Positions 1 to 8,126 of a DNA stretch of 64,000 nt are shown piece by piece (position 1 is the first letter of the stretch; every line of letters starts with the position of its first letter). The translations under genes and the position numbers were made by a program. The DNA is taken from NCBI RefSeq assembly GCF_020387415.1, contig NZ_JAGWCB010000020.1, positions 337,563 to 401,562 of the forward strand, read 5' to 3'. The stretch comes from Ideonella benzenivorans (lineage in GTDB: Bacteria; Pseudomonadota; Gammaproteobacteria; Burkholderiales; Burkholderiaceae_C). The notes beneath the pieces are model-generated. The model had not been told where the DNA came from, made no database searches, and saw only the letters and a list, made by a program, of their open reading frames with translations.

Positions 1-1
1 C

Positions 2-2809
2 CGCAATGGCGCGGTGGTGTCGTTCGAGCCCAACAAGATCGCGGTCGCGCTGATGAAGGCCTTCCTGGCGGTGCATGGCACCCAGGGGGCGGCTTCGGCG
101 AGCGTGCGGGAGACGGTGGAGGCGCTGACCGACGCCGTGGTGCGCGGGCTGATGCGTTCGCGTCCGGGCGGTGGCACCTTCCACATCGAGGACGTGCAGG
201 ACCAGGTGGAACTGGGCCTGATGCGCGGTGGCCACCATGAAGTGGCGCGTGCCTATGTGCTGTACCGCGAGCGTCGCGCGCAGGAGCGGGCCAAGGCCGG
301 GCAGGCCGCCGAAGCGGCGCTGGTGCACACCCTGACCGTGACCGACCGCGGCCAGCGCGTGCCGCTGGACGAAGGCAAGCTGCAGGCCCTGATCGAGTCG
401 GCCTGCGCCAACCTGGGCGCGGATGTGCGCCCCGAGCCCATCCTGGCCGAGACCCGCCGCAACCTGTACGACGGCGTGCCCATCGACGAGGTCTACAAGG
501 CCGCGATCCTGGCCGCCCGCACCCTGATCGAGAAGGAGCCGGCCTACACCCGCGCCACCGCGCGCCTGCTGATGCACACCATCCGCAAGGAGGTCCTCGG
601 CGAAGAAGCGACCCAGGCCGAGATGGCCCAGCGCTATGCCGAGTACTTCCCCAAGTTCATCAAGAAGGGTGTGCAGGCCGAACTGCTGGACGAGAAGCTG
701 ATGCAGTTCGACCTGGCCAAGCTGGGCGCCGCGCTGCAGGCCGACCGTGACCTGCAGTTCGACTACCTGGGCCTGCAGACCCTGTTCGACCGCTACTTCC
801 TGCATGTGGACGAGCAGCGCATCGAGATGCCGCAGGCTTTCTTCATGCGCGTGGCCATGGGCCTGGCCCTGGGCGAGATCGACCGCGAGGCCCGGGCGAT
901 CGAGTTCTACAACGTGCTGTCGAGCTTCGACTTCATGTCTTCGACGCCCACGCTGTTCAATGCGGGCACCCGCCGCTCGCAGCTGTCGAGCTGCTACCTG
1001 ACCACGGTGGCCGACGACCTGGATGGCATCTACGAAGCCCTGAAGGAGAACGCGCTGCTGTCGAAGTTCGCCGGCGGCCTGGGCAACGACTGGACCAATG
1101 TGCGCGCGCTGGGCTCCTACATCAAGGGCACCAACGGCAAGAGCCAGGGCGTCGTGCCCTTCCTGAAGGTGGTCAACGACACGGCCGTGGCGGTGAACCA
1201 GGGCGGCAAGCGCAAGGGCGCCGTCTGCGCCTACCTGGAGAGCTGGCACCTGGACATCGAGGAGTTCCTGGAGCTGCGCAAGAACACCGGCGACGACCGC
1301 CGCCGCACCCACGACATGAACACCGCGAACTGGATTCCGGACCTGTTCATGAAGCGGGTGATCGAGGGCGGTGACTGGACCCTGTTCAGCCCCTCGACCT
1401 GCCCGGACCTGCACGACCTGGTGGGCGCCGAGTTCGAGCGCGCCTACACCGCCTACGAGGCCAAGGCCGACCGTGGCGAGATCAAGCTCTTCAAGCGCAT
1501 GCCGGCCAAGGACCTGTGGCGCAAGATGCTGACCATGCTGTTTGAGACCGGCCATCCCTGGATCACCTTCAAGGATGCCTGCAACGTGCGCTCGCCGCAG
1601 CAGCACGTGGGCGTGGTGCACTCGTCCAACCTGTGCACCGAGATCACGCTCAACACCAACGACGACGAGATCGCGGTGTGCAACCTGGGCTCGGTCAACC
1701 TGGCCCAGCATCTGAAGGACGGCGTGAGCGGCAAGGAACTCGACCACGAGAAGCTGCAGAAGACCGTGTCCACCGCGATGCGCATGTTGGACAACGTCAT
1801 CGACATCAACTACTACGCGGTCAAGAAGGCGCGCGACTCCAACCTGCGCCACCGTCCGGTGGGCTTGGGGCTGATGGGCTTCCAGGATGCGCTCTACCAG
1901 CTGCGCACCCCCTACGCCAGCCAGGCCGCGGTGGAGTTCGCCGACCGCTCGATGGAAGCCATCTGCTACCACGCCTACTGGGCCTCGTCCGAGCTGGCGG
2001 CCGAGCGGGGTCGCTACTCGACCTACCGCGGCTCGCTGTGGGACCGCGGCATCCTGCCGATCGACTCGATCGACCTGCTGGCGCAGCAGCGCGGCGGCTA
2101 TGTGGACGTGGACCGCAGCACGACGCTGGACTGGGATGCCCTGCGCGCCAAGATCGCCCGCGACGGCATGCGCAACAGCAACTGCGTGGCCATCGCCCCG
2201 ACCGCGACCATCTCCAACATCATCGGTGTGGACGCTTCGATCGAGCCCTGCTTCGGCAACCTGTCGGTCAAGTCCAACCTGTCGGGCGAGTTCACCGTGG
2301 TCAACGAGTACCTGGTGCGCGACCTGAAGGCGCTGGGCCTGTGGGACAGCGTGATGGTGATGGACCTCAAGCACTACGACGGCTCGCTGCGCCGCATCGA
2401 CCGCGTGCCCGAGGAGATCAAGGCGCTCTATGCCACCGCCTTCGAAGTGGAGACGCAGTGGCTGGTCGAGGCCGCGGCCCGTCGCCAGAAGTGGATCGAC
2501 CAGGCGCAGTCGCTCAACATCTACATGGCCGGTGCCTCGGGCAAGAAGCTCGACGAGACCTACAAGCTGGCCTGGGTGCGTGGCCTGAAGACCACCTACT
2601 ACCTGCGCACCATGGGTGCGACGCACGCGGAGAAGTCGACCATCTCGGCGGGCTCGCTCAATGCGGTGCCGATGGGCGGTGGCCAGGGAGGCCTGTCGGC
2701 GATGGAAGCCGCCGCCGCACAAGCGCAGGCCGCAATGGCCGAGGCCGCGCCGGCCACCGACATCAAGTTCTGCGCGATCGACGACCCGGGCTGCGAGGCC
2801 TGCCAGTGA
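2..2809 (+). CDS. nrdA: Class Ia ribonucleoside-diphosphate reductase, large (alpha) subunit, 5' partial
   Basis: Reduces ribonucleoside diphosphates to deoxyribonucleotides together with NrdB, in the cytosol. The reading frame is open to the left window edge and already reads like the middle of an ATP-cone (RNGAVVSFEPNKIAVAL), so the true start lies outside. Two ATP-cone-like segments are seen in tandem (in-window residues about 1-95 and 105-195, counted from position 14), as in the Pseudomonas-type NrdA, followed by the ten-stranded barrel. Active-site residues are present: Cys in SSCYLTT (about 327), the radical Cys and Glu in NLCTEI (about 541-543), Cys in VCNLGS (about 556), the radical-transfer tyrosines in TTYYLRT (about 862-863) and the C-terminal redox pair CEAC. 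nrdB follows on the same strand after about 190 bp. Function is certain; only the N-terminus is missing. Confidence 0.96.
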   Translation, partial: RNGAVVSFEPNKIAVALMKAFLAVHGTQGAASASVRETVEALTDAVVRGLMRSRPGGGTFHIEDVQDQVELGLMRGGHHEVARAYVLYRERRAQERAKAGQAAEAALVHTLTVTDRGQRVPLDEGKLQALIESACANLGADVRPEPILAETRRNLYDGVPIDEVYKAAILAARTLIEKEPAYTRATARLLMHTIRKEVLGEEATQAEMAQRYAEYFPKFIKKGVQAELLDEKLMQFDLAKLGAALQADRDLQFDYLGLQTLFDRYFLHVDEQRIEMPQAFFMRVAMGLALGEIDREARAIEFYNVLSSFDFMSSTPTLFNAGTRRSQLSSCYLTTVADDLDGIYEALKENALLSKFAGGLGNDWTNVRALGSYIKGTNGKSQGVVPFLKVVNDTAVAVNQGGKRKGAVCAYLESWHLDIEEFLELRKNTGDDRRRTHDMNTANWIPDLFMKRVIEGGDWTLFSPSTCPDLHDLVGAEFERAYTAYEAKADRGEIKLFKRMPAKDLWRKMLTMLFETGHPWITFKDACNVRSPQQHVGVVHSSNLCTEITLNTNDDEIAVCNLGSVNLAQHLKDGVSGKELDHEKLQKTVSTAMRMLDNVIDINYYAVKKARDSNLRHRPVGLGLMGFQDALYQLRTPYASQAAVEFADRSMEAICYHAYWASSELAAERGRYSTYRGSLWDRGILPIDSIDLLAQQRGGYVDVDRSTTLDWDALRAKIARDGMRNSNCVAIAPTATISNIIGVDASIEPCFGNLSVKSNLSGEFTVVNEYLVRDLKALGLWDSVMVMDLKHYDGSLRRIDRVPEEIKALYATAFEVETQWLVEAAARRQKWIDQAQSLNIYMAGASGKKLDETYKLAWVRGLKTTYYLRTMGATHAEKSTISAGSLNAVPMGGGQGGLSAMEAAAAQAQAAMAEAAPATDIKFCAIDDPGCEACQ

Positions 2810-2824
2810 GTCCCGTGTGAAGCG

Positions 2825-2854
2825 CCGATGGGCCTGGTGCCACAGGCCCATCGG
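2825..2854 (+). terminator. Perfect 12-bp hairpin between nrdA and nrdB
   Basis: Arms CCGATGGGCCTG and CAGGCCCATCGG pair perfectly around a 6-nt loop, 16 bases after the nrdA stop codon. There is no T-run downstream, so this is not a classical intrinsic terminator. It may be a pause or partial-termination site or an mRNA-stabilising 3' structure that separates nrdA from the nrdB promoter. The structure is seen directly; the role is inferred. Confidence 0.55.
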
Positions 2855-2953
2855 TGATCGCTTCGCGTCCGTTTGTGTTGCGCGAAGGTGGGCACCCTGC
2901 TGCAGGGCGATGCAGTGGTGCCACATCGTCGTCGCGCATCTGTCAAGAAGTGC

Positions 2954-2982
2954 TTGGTGTTCCAACACAACACTCCGATAAT
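2954..2982 (+). promoter_or_regulatory. Putative sigma-70 promoter of nrdB with embedded palindrome
   Basis: TTGGTG (2954-2959), a 17-bp spacer and GATAAT (2977-2982) lie just upstream of the nrdB start. The -10 matches consensus at five of six positions; the -35 matches only its TTG. Inside the spacer sits a small palindrome GTGTT-CC-AACAC (2957-2968), a plausible operator. It is not a good match to the AT-rich NrdR box as I remember it. A separate promoter would let nrdB be made independently of nrdA. Confidence 0.5.
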
Positions 2983-3003
2983 TCGCCGCTAAGGAAACAC
3001 GCC

Positions 3004-4242
3004 ATGCTGGTCTGGGAAGACGACGTTCGTACCCCGCCGACTCCTGCTCAAACGCCCGCGCCCGATGCTCTCGGCAGCGCGCGGACAGCGACCCCCGCGC
3101 TCCAGCCTCACAGCTTTGCTGCCCCCGCGTCGACGGCGGCGCAGCCGGCCTTGAATCCTTCCGCTTCCGCGTCGCCCGCCTCGGCCGCAGCCACCACCGC
3201 GAGCACCGTGGTGGCGCGCAGCACGCGCCGCGTGAACGTGGCCGACAAGCGCATCATCAACGGCCAGACCGACGTCAACCAACTGGTGCCGTTCAAGTAC
3301 AAGTGGGCCTGGGAGAAGTACCTCGCCACCTGCGCCAACCACTGGATGCCGCAAGAGATCAACATGTCTCGCGACATCGCGCTGTGGAAAGACCCGAACG
3401 GTCTGAGCGAAGACGAGCGTCGCATCATCAAGCGCAACCTCGGCTTCTTCGTGACCGCCGACTCGCTGGCCGCCAACAACATCACGCTGGGCACCTACCG
3501 CCACATCACGGCGCCCGAGTGCCGCCAGTTCCTGCTGCGCCAGGCCTTTGAAGAGGCCATCCACACCCACGCCTACCAGTACATCGTGGAGTCGTTGGGC
3601 CTGGACGAGAGCGAGATCTTCAACGCCTACCACGAGGTCTCGTCGATCCGTGACAAGGACGAGTTCCTGATCCCGTTCATCGACGCGATCATGAATCCCA
3701 CCTTCAAGACCGGCACGCCCGAGGCCGACCAGACGTTGCTGCGCTCGCTGATCGTCTTCGCCTGTCTGATGGAAGGCCTGTTCTTCTACGTGGGCTTCAC
3801 GCAGATCCTGGCGCTGGGCCGCCAGAACAAGATGACCGGGGCTGCCGAGCAGTACCAGTACATCCTGCGCGACGAGTCCATGCACTGCAACTTCGGCATC
3901 GACCTGATCAACCAGATCAAGCTTGAGAACCCGCACCTGTGGACGGCCGAGTTCAAGGCCGAAATCCGCGCGCTGTTCGAGAAGGCCGTGGACCTCGAAT
4001 ACCGCTACGCCGAAGACACCATGCCGCGTGGCGTGCTGGGCCTGAACGCCTCGATGTTCAAGGGCTACCTGCGCTACATCGCCAATCGCCGTGCCACCCA
4101 GATTGGTCTGGACGCGCTCTTCCCGAACGAGGAAAACCCGTTCCCCTGGATGAGCGAGATGATCGACCTGAAGAAGGAGCGCAACTTTTTCGAGACCCGT
4201 GTCATCGAGTACCAATCCGGTGGCGCACTGAGTTGGGATTGA
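3004..4242 (+). CDS. nrdB: Class Ia ribonucleoside-diphosphate reductase, small (beta) subunit
   Basis: Houses the diiron centre and tyrosyl radical that activate NrdA. The start at ATG 3004 is chosen because AAGGAA lies 8-13 bases upstream and the protein begins MLVWEDD; the upstream extension of the open frame has no family resemblance. The 412-residue protein has an Ala/Pro/Thr-rich, low-complexity N-terminal segment of roughly 70 residues before the ferritin-like core. In [11 protein letters not shown] the ligands E184 and H187 and the radical tyrosine Y191 line up with E115, H118 and Y122 of the E. coli protein. Later ligands are in [10 protein letters not shown] and [10 protein letters not shown]. 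The tyrosine is intact, so this is an ordinary class Ia radical subunit, not the Y-less class Ic type. Confidence 0.96.
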   Translation: MLVWEDDVRTPPTPAQTPAPDALGSARTATPALQPHSFAAPASTAAQPALNPSASASPASAAATTASTVVARSTRRVNVADKRIINGQTDVNQLVPFKYKWAWEKYLATCANHWMPQEINMSRDIALWKDPNGLSEDERRIIKRNLGFFVTADSLAANNITLGTYRHITAPECRQFLLRQAFEEAIHTHAYQYIVESLGLDESEIFNAYHEVSSIRDKDEFLIPFIDAIMNPTFKTGTPEADQTLLRSLIVFACLMEGLFFYVGFTQILALGRQNKMTGAAEQYQYILRDESMHCNFGIDLINQIKLENPHLWTAEFKAEIRALFEKAVDLEYRYAEDTMPRGVLGLNASMFKGYLRYIANRRATQIGLDALFPNEENPFPWMSEMIDLKKERNFFETRVIEYQSGGALSWD

Positions 4243-4473
4243 TCTGCCGGTCGGTCGGGTGATGTGGCCCGAGACCGCCTGCAGACCGTTCCAGACAGAG
4301 AGATCAAGATCCGCAGCGGGTCAACGCGATCGCAGAAGGCGCGTGACCGGCTGCCTCCCCATTCATCGCACCAGGGGAGCCCCCGGACCTCTCCGGGATA
4401 ACACCGCGGGCGATGGATTGCCGAGCTGTCTCGAGCGGCGCGGTATTTCTGCAACTTGATCAAGGAGTTTGAA

Positions 4474-4983
4474 ATGGCAACTGCGAAGAAGGCGGCTCCG
4501 GCCAAGAAGGCCCCGGCCAAGAAGGCCAGCCCGGTCAAGCCGGTGGTGAAGGCCGCCCCGAAGAAGGCGGCCCCGGCGAAGAAGGCGGCGGCTCCGGCCA
4601 AGAAGGCGGCTCCGGCGAAGAAGGCGGCGGCTCCGGCCAAGAAGGCGGCCCCGGCGAAGAAGGCGGCGGCTCCGGCCAAGAAGGCGGCCCCGGCGAAGAA
4701 GGCGGCGGCTCCGGCCAAGAAGGCGGCCCCGGCGAAGAAGGCGGCGGTTCCGGCCAAGAAGGCGGCCCCGGCGAAGAAGGCGGCGGCTCCGGCCAAGAAG
4801 GCTGCGGCGAAGAAGGCTGCGGCCCCGGCCAAGAAGGCGGCTGCCAAGAAGGCTGCGCCGGCCAAGAAGGCTGCAGCGAAGAAGGCGGCCGCCAAGAAAG
4901 CGCCTGCCCCTGCGCCCAGCGCTGCGAAAACGGCCCTGAGTCCGACGGCCGCTTGGCCGTTCCCGACCGGCAACAAGCCCTGA
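4474..4983 (+). CDS. Histone H1-like, Lys/Ala/Pro-rich DNA-binding protein
   Basis: A 169-residue, extremely basic protein made almost entirely of K, A and P in PAKKA-type repeats, resembling the C-terminal tail of eukaryotic histone H1 and bacterial H1-like proteins (AlgP, BpH1 and HctB types). These bind DNA non-specifically and help compact the nucleoid. The start is ATG 4474, with AAGGAG eight bases upstream (MATAKKAAPAKK). The body is a regular 13-residue repeat; the last 25 residues are less repetitive and not basic. There is no globular domain and no enzymatic motif. It stands alone, about 230 bp after nrdB, and is followed by a strong terminator. Repeat number, and so protein length, is likely to vary between strains. 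The family call is secure; the exact regulatory role is unknown. Confidence 0.85.
   Translation: MATAKKAAPAKKAPAKKASPVKPVVKAAPKKAAPAKKAAAPAKKAAPAKKAAAPAKKAAPAKKAAAPAKKAAPAKKAAAPAKKAAPAKKAAVPAKKAAPAKKAAAPAKKAAAKKAAAPAKKAAAKKAAPAKKAAAKKAAAKKAPAPAPSAAKTALSPTAAWPFPTGNKP
4567..4800 (+). repeat. Six tandem copies of a 39-bp in-frame repeat
   Basis: Six back-to-back 39-bp units (4567-4605, 4606-4644, 4645-4683, 4684-4722, 4723-4761, 4762-4800) each encode AAPAKKAAAPAKK. They are nearly identical at DNA level: unit 2 differs by gct for gcc near its start, and unit 5 has gtt for gct (Val for Ala). After 4800 the pattern breaks into irregular AAKKAA and PAKK blocks. Because 39 is a multiple of 3, gain or loss of units keeps the frame. 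Confidence 0.9.
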
Positions 4984-4990
4984 GGGGGAA

Positions 4991-5009
4991 CCGGGCAGTT
5001 TCTGCCCGG
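4991..5009 (+). terminator. First of two tandem hairpins after the H1-like gene
   Basis: CCGGGCAG and CTGCCCGG form a perfect 8-bp stem around TTT, immediately after the stop codon. It has no T-run of its own and precedes the canonical terminator by about 10 bases. Confidence 0.6.
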
Positions 5010-5019
5010 CGTCTCTTCC

Positions 5020-5043
5020 AGCCCGGCCTGGCCGGGCTTTTTT
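5020..5043 (+). terminator. Rho-independent terminator of the H1-like gene
   Basis: AGCCCGG (5020-5026) and CCGGGCT (5032-5038) form a 7-bp stem followed directly by six T residues (5038-5043). It ends transcription from the plus strand before the convergent PfkB-kinase gene, whose stop codon lies at 5063. Confidence 0.88.
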
Positions 5044-5062
5044 GTGCCTGTGCGGCGCGCCT

Positions 5063-5971
5063 TCAGGTTAGGCCGAGGGCGCTGCGGTCGACCGGGTGGT
5101 TCTGACCACCGCGGTGGGCGATCTTCAGTGCGCCCAGGCGGTTGCCCAAGGTCACGCACTGGGTCAGTGGCCAGCCTTGTTCCAGGCCGTAGAGCAGGCC
5201 ACCCCGGAAGGCATCACCGCAGCCGGTGGGGTCGACCACGGCCTCGGCTGCGGAACCGGCCACCCGTTCGCAGTGGCCCTGGATCCACACGTCAGCTCCT
5301 TGCTCGCCCAGGGTCACGATCAGACCGCCCAGGTGGGAGCGCGACAGCGCCGCCAGATCCTGCCCGGTGCGGTCGCACAGCATGCGGCCCTCGTAGTCGT
5401 TCACGGCGACCCAGCGGGCCCCGGTGATGAATTCGCGCAGTTCGTCGCCGTTGAACATCGGCAGGCCCTGGCCCGGGTCGAACACATAGGGAATGCCGGC
5501 CGCGCGCAGATCCCGCGCCCGGCGCAGCATCGCCTCCCGGCCATCCGGGCCGATCAGGGCCAGGCGGATGTCGTCGCGGGCGGGCAGGCCGATCTCGTGG
5601 GCCTGCTGCATCGCGCCGGGGTGGAAGGCGGTGATCTGGTTGTTGTCGCGGTCGGTGATGATGATGGCCTGGGCGGTGTAGTTGTCCTGCACCCGCAGCA
5701 CGCTGCGGGTGTCGATGCCCAGTTCCTCGAAGCGGTTCAGATAGGCTTGACCGTCGTTGCCCAGTGCCGCCAGCACCACCGGCTCGCCGCCGAGCAGACG
5801 GAGGGTGTAGGCGATGTTGCCGGCGCAGCCGCCCCATTCGCGCCGCAGCGTGGGCACCAGGAACGACACGTTCAGGATGTGCACCTGGTCGGGCAGGATC
5901 TGGTCCGCGAAACGGCCGGGGAAATCGGTGATGGTGTCGAAGGCGAGCGAGCCGCAGACGAGACAGGCCAT
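5063..5971 (-). CDS. PfkB-family carbohydrate/nucleoside kinase (adenosine kinase-like)
   Basis: A 302-residue ribokinase-fold kinase. The family uses ATP to phosphorylate a sugar or nucleoside hydroxyl. N-terminal MACLVCGSLAFDTI is the usual first strand. The first PfkB signature is seen in the GGCAGNIAYTLRLLGG region (about residues 47-62). The C-terminal signature with the anion-hole GCGDAF and catalytic Asp is in VDPTGCGDAFRGGLLYGL (about 246-263). Many Burkholderiales annotate this orthologue as adenosine kinase; the sequence alone does not fix the substrate. It is the last gene before the convergent H1-like gene and lies 60 bp downstream of the DUF3426 gene on the same strand. Confidence 0.85.
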   Translation of the reverse strand: MACLVCGSLAFDTITDFPGRFADQILPDQVHILNVSFLVPTLRREWGGCAGNIAYTLRLLGGEPVVLAALGNDGQAYLNRFEELGIDTRSVLRVQDNYTAQAIIITDRDNNQITAFHPGAMQQAHEIGLPARDDIRLALIGPDGREAMLRRARDLRAAGIPYVFDPGQGLPMFNGDELREFITGARWVAVNDYEGRMLCDRTGQDLAALSRSHLGGLIVTLGEQGADVWIQGHCERVAGSAAEAVVDPTGCGDAFRGGLLYGLEQGWPLTQCVTLGNRLGALKIAHRGGQNHPVDRSALGLT

Positions 5972-6031
5972 GGAGTCGGTACCTCGGAGAGGGTGGGAGA
6001 AACGGGGCGGTGCCGGCAGTCGACACCGCCC

Positions 6032-7162
6032 TCAAGGGTAGAACACTTCCAGCGAGTAGCCTGAGACCTTGAGCGGGGCGACGTCCAGCCGCAGCTCGAC
6101 ATGCCAGCTGCCCTGGGCGGGCCAGGGCTGCTCCGAGACTCCCAGGTCGGTGGGCTGGAGCACGCGGCGGGCCAGCACCAGGCCGTCGTCAGAGGTCAGG
6201 GTGAGCTCCAGGGCTGGTCGGCGCACGGCCACCGCGGCGCGGTTGCGCAACTCGGCGGTGATCAGCAACTGGCCGTCGACAGGGGTCGACTGCAGCTGGC
6301 TGTTGTCGAGCACGATCTGGTCCAGGGCCATGGGTGGGCCGACGACGCAGCCGGCCCAGCGACACAGGCCTTCCAGCACCGGCCGGCTGGCCGGCCAGGT
6401 CGAGGTCAACCGGTCTCGCAGCTGCAGCGCCAGCTGGCCCGCCAGCAGCAGTGTCAGCAGAGTGCAGAGCGTCCACGTGGCCAGGCGCCGCAGCGCCGGA
6501 CGCCGCCACCAGGACGCGTTCGGCTCGGCCTGGCGCAGGAAGCTGGGCACGGCGGCCACTTCAGGCGCCGGCTCCGGGGCGGGCTGCAGCGCCTCCTTTT
6601 CCCAGGCGGTGGGCAGGCGGCTGGCGCCGAAGGGGGCGGCCAGGGCGTCGGTGTCCGGGGCGTCGTCCTCGTCGTCTTCCGGAGGCGTCAGCGCGTAGCC
6701 CCGCAGGGGCTCGGCGTGGACCGGGGCATCTGCCTCCGGCGCGGGCGGTGGTGGCGGCGGTGGGACGGGCGGCGCCGGAGCCACCGCCGACGGCGGTGGT
6801 GCCGGTGTGGGGACCGGCGCAGCGGCTGGAGGGGGGGGCGGCGGATCGGCGGCTGGCGCTGAGGCGATGCGGGACACCGCTGCGATCGGCGCCGGTTCGG
6901 GTACCGGTGCGGCGGGCTCCGCTGGCGGGGCAGGGGGCGGCACCGCCGGGGTGGGCGGCGTGGGTTCCGGTGCCGAAGCGGCCGGTGGCGTCAAGCCCGG
7001 GGCAGGTGGTGGTGCGGAGGCGCCCAGCTCGAACAGGCTCTCCAGCGCGTTGAACACCTCGTGGCATTGGCCACAGCGGACCCAGCCCTGGGACACCTTG
7101 AGCTGGTCCTGGACGACACGGAAAACCGTGCCGCAGGCGGGACAGCGGGTGGCCAGACTCAT
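6032..7162 (-). CDS. DUF3426 zinc-ribbon membrane protein
   Basis: A 376-residue protein in three parts. First comes an N-terminal MJ0042-type zinc ribbon with CPAC (7-10) and CGQC (30-33). Next is a long Pro/Ala-rich acidic linker (about 50-200). Then a single transmembrane helix (about 228-250, LCTLLTLLLAGQLAL) leads into a C-terminal DUF3426 domain of about 120 residues, predicted to lie in the periplasm. It sits 40 bp downstream of prmA, as in many betaproteobacteria, so it is probably co-transcribed with accB-accC-prmA. The molecular function is unknown. The conserved position suggests a link to envelope or translation physiology, but nothing in the sequence proves it. Confidence 0.85.
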   Translation of the reverse strand: MSLATRCPACGTVFRVVQDQLKVSQGWVRCGQCHEVFNALESLFELGASAPPPAPGLTPPAASAPEPTPPTPAVPPPAPPAEPAAPVPEPAPIAAVSRIASAPAADPPPPPPAAAPVPTPAPPPSAVAPAPPVPPPPPPPAPEADAPVHAEPLRGYALTPPEDDEDDAPDTDALAAPFGASRLPTAWEKEALQPAPEPAPEVAAVPSFLRQAEPNASWWRRPALRRLATWTLCTLLTLLLAGQLALQLRDRLTSTWPASRPVLEGLCRWAGCVVGPPMALDQIVLDNSQLQSTPVDGQLLITAELRNRAAVAVRRPALELTLTSDDGLVLARRVLQPTDLGVSEQPWPAQGSWHVELRLDVAPLKVSGYSLEVFYP

Positions 7163-7202
7163 GTCCGGGATGATGCCATGCCCGCGCGGGTGCCCGCCGT
7201 GC

Positions 7203-8108
7203 TCAGATGCGCTGCGCGCCCATCAGGATCCAGCCGTCCTCGCGGTCGAGCACCTGCAGGGCCACCCAGGGGGCGTAGGCGGCCTGGAGCTCCTCGGCCT
7301 GGCGTTCCAGGATGCCGGCCAGGACCAGGTGCCCGCCAGGACGCACGTGGCCGCACAGCAGCGGGGCCAGCAGCTTGAGTGGCGTGGCCAGGATGTTGGC
7401 CAGCACCAGCGGGTACTCGCCCTGGGCCAGGTCGGGCAGGCCGGCCTGAAGCCGGACGCCGTTGGCCTGGGCATTCTGGCGGGTGGACTCGACCGCCGCC
7501 GGATCGATGTCCACCGCATCCACCGAACGGGCACCGTGCAGCGCCGCACCAATGGCCAGGATGCCCGAGCCGCAGCCATAGTCCAGCACCCGGTCCCAGC
7601 CGGCCGACAGCGCCGGGGCCTGCTGGGCGATCCAGCGCAGGCACATGCGGGTGGTGGGGTGGGTGCCGGTGCCGAAGGCCAGACCCGGGTCGAGGTGGAT
7701 CACCTGGCGGGCCTGGGCGGGCGGTTCGTGCCAGCTCGGCACGATCCAGAAGTGCTCGGTGATGTCCACCGGGGCGAACTGGGATTGCGTCAGGCGCACC
7801 CAGTCCTGCTCCACCACCGGTTGCAGTGCCCGCACGCCCAGCCCCTCGGTCCAGTCCTGGGCCAGCAGCAGCGTGGCCGCCTGCGAGGCTTCCGCCTCGG
7901 TGTTGAAGAGGGCCGTCAGGGTCGAGCGGTCCCAGCCCGGCCGGGCGGCCGGCATGCCCGGCTCGCCGAACAAGGCCTGTTCGGCGTCGGTGTCGGCATC
8001 CGCGTCCTCGACCGAGACGGAGAGCGCCTCCAGCTCGTTCATCAGGGCTTCGGACACCGGCTCGACCAGCGTTTCCGGGGCGCTCAGCACCAGTTCGTAC
8101 ATTGCCAC
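7203..8108 (-). CDS. prmA: Ribosomal protein L11 methyltransferase
   Basis: Trimethylates lysines and the N-terminus of ribosomal protein L11 using S-adenosylmethionine. The 301-residue length is normal. The N-terminal L11-recognition domain is followed by the Rossmann methyltransferase domain, with LAFGTGTHPTTRMCLRWI (the PrmA signature), motif I DYGCGSGILAIGA and the acidic DIDPAAVESTRQNA. It lies 18 bp downstream of accC on the same strand, the standard accB-accC-prmA arrangement. Confidence 0.94.
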   Translation of the reverse strand: MAMYELVLSAPETLVEPVSEALMNELEALSVSVEDADADTDAEQALFGEPGMPAARPGWDRSTLTALFNTEAEASQAATLLLAQDWTEGLGVRALQPVVEQDWVRLTQSQFAPVDITEHFWIVPSWHEPPAQARQVIHLDPGLAFGTGTHPTTRMCLRWIAQQAPALSAGWDRVLDYGCGSGILAIGAALHGARSVDAVDIDPAAVESTRQNAQANGVRLQAGLPDLAQGEYPLVLANILATPLKLLAPLLCGHVRPGGHLVLAGILERQAEELQAAYAPWVALQVLDREDGWILMGAQRI

Positions 8109-8126
8109 GTCAGCGTCCTGTTGCGA

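Noticed and set aside
4382..4397. CCCGGA-CCTC-TCCGGG inverted repeat after nrdB as a terminator
   Set aside because: Only six base pairs, no T-run, and about 140 bp from the nrdB stop codon; not convincing.
4074..5159. A 361-residue minus-strand frame with AFFAGAAFLAG repeats across the H1-like gene
   Set aside because: The hydrophobic repeat is only the reverse complement of the 39-bp Lys/Ala/Pro repeat. The frame also runs into the nrdB end and lacks start signals.
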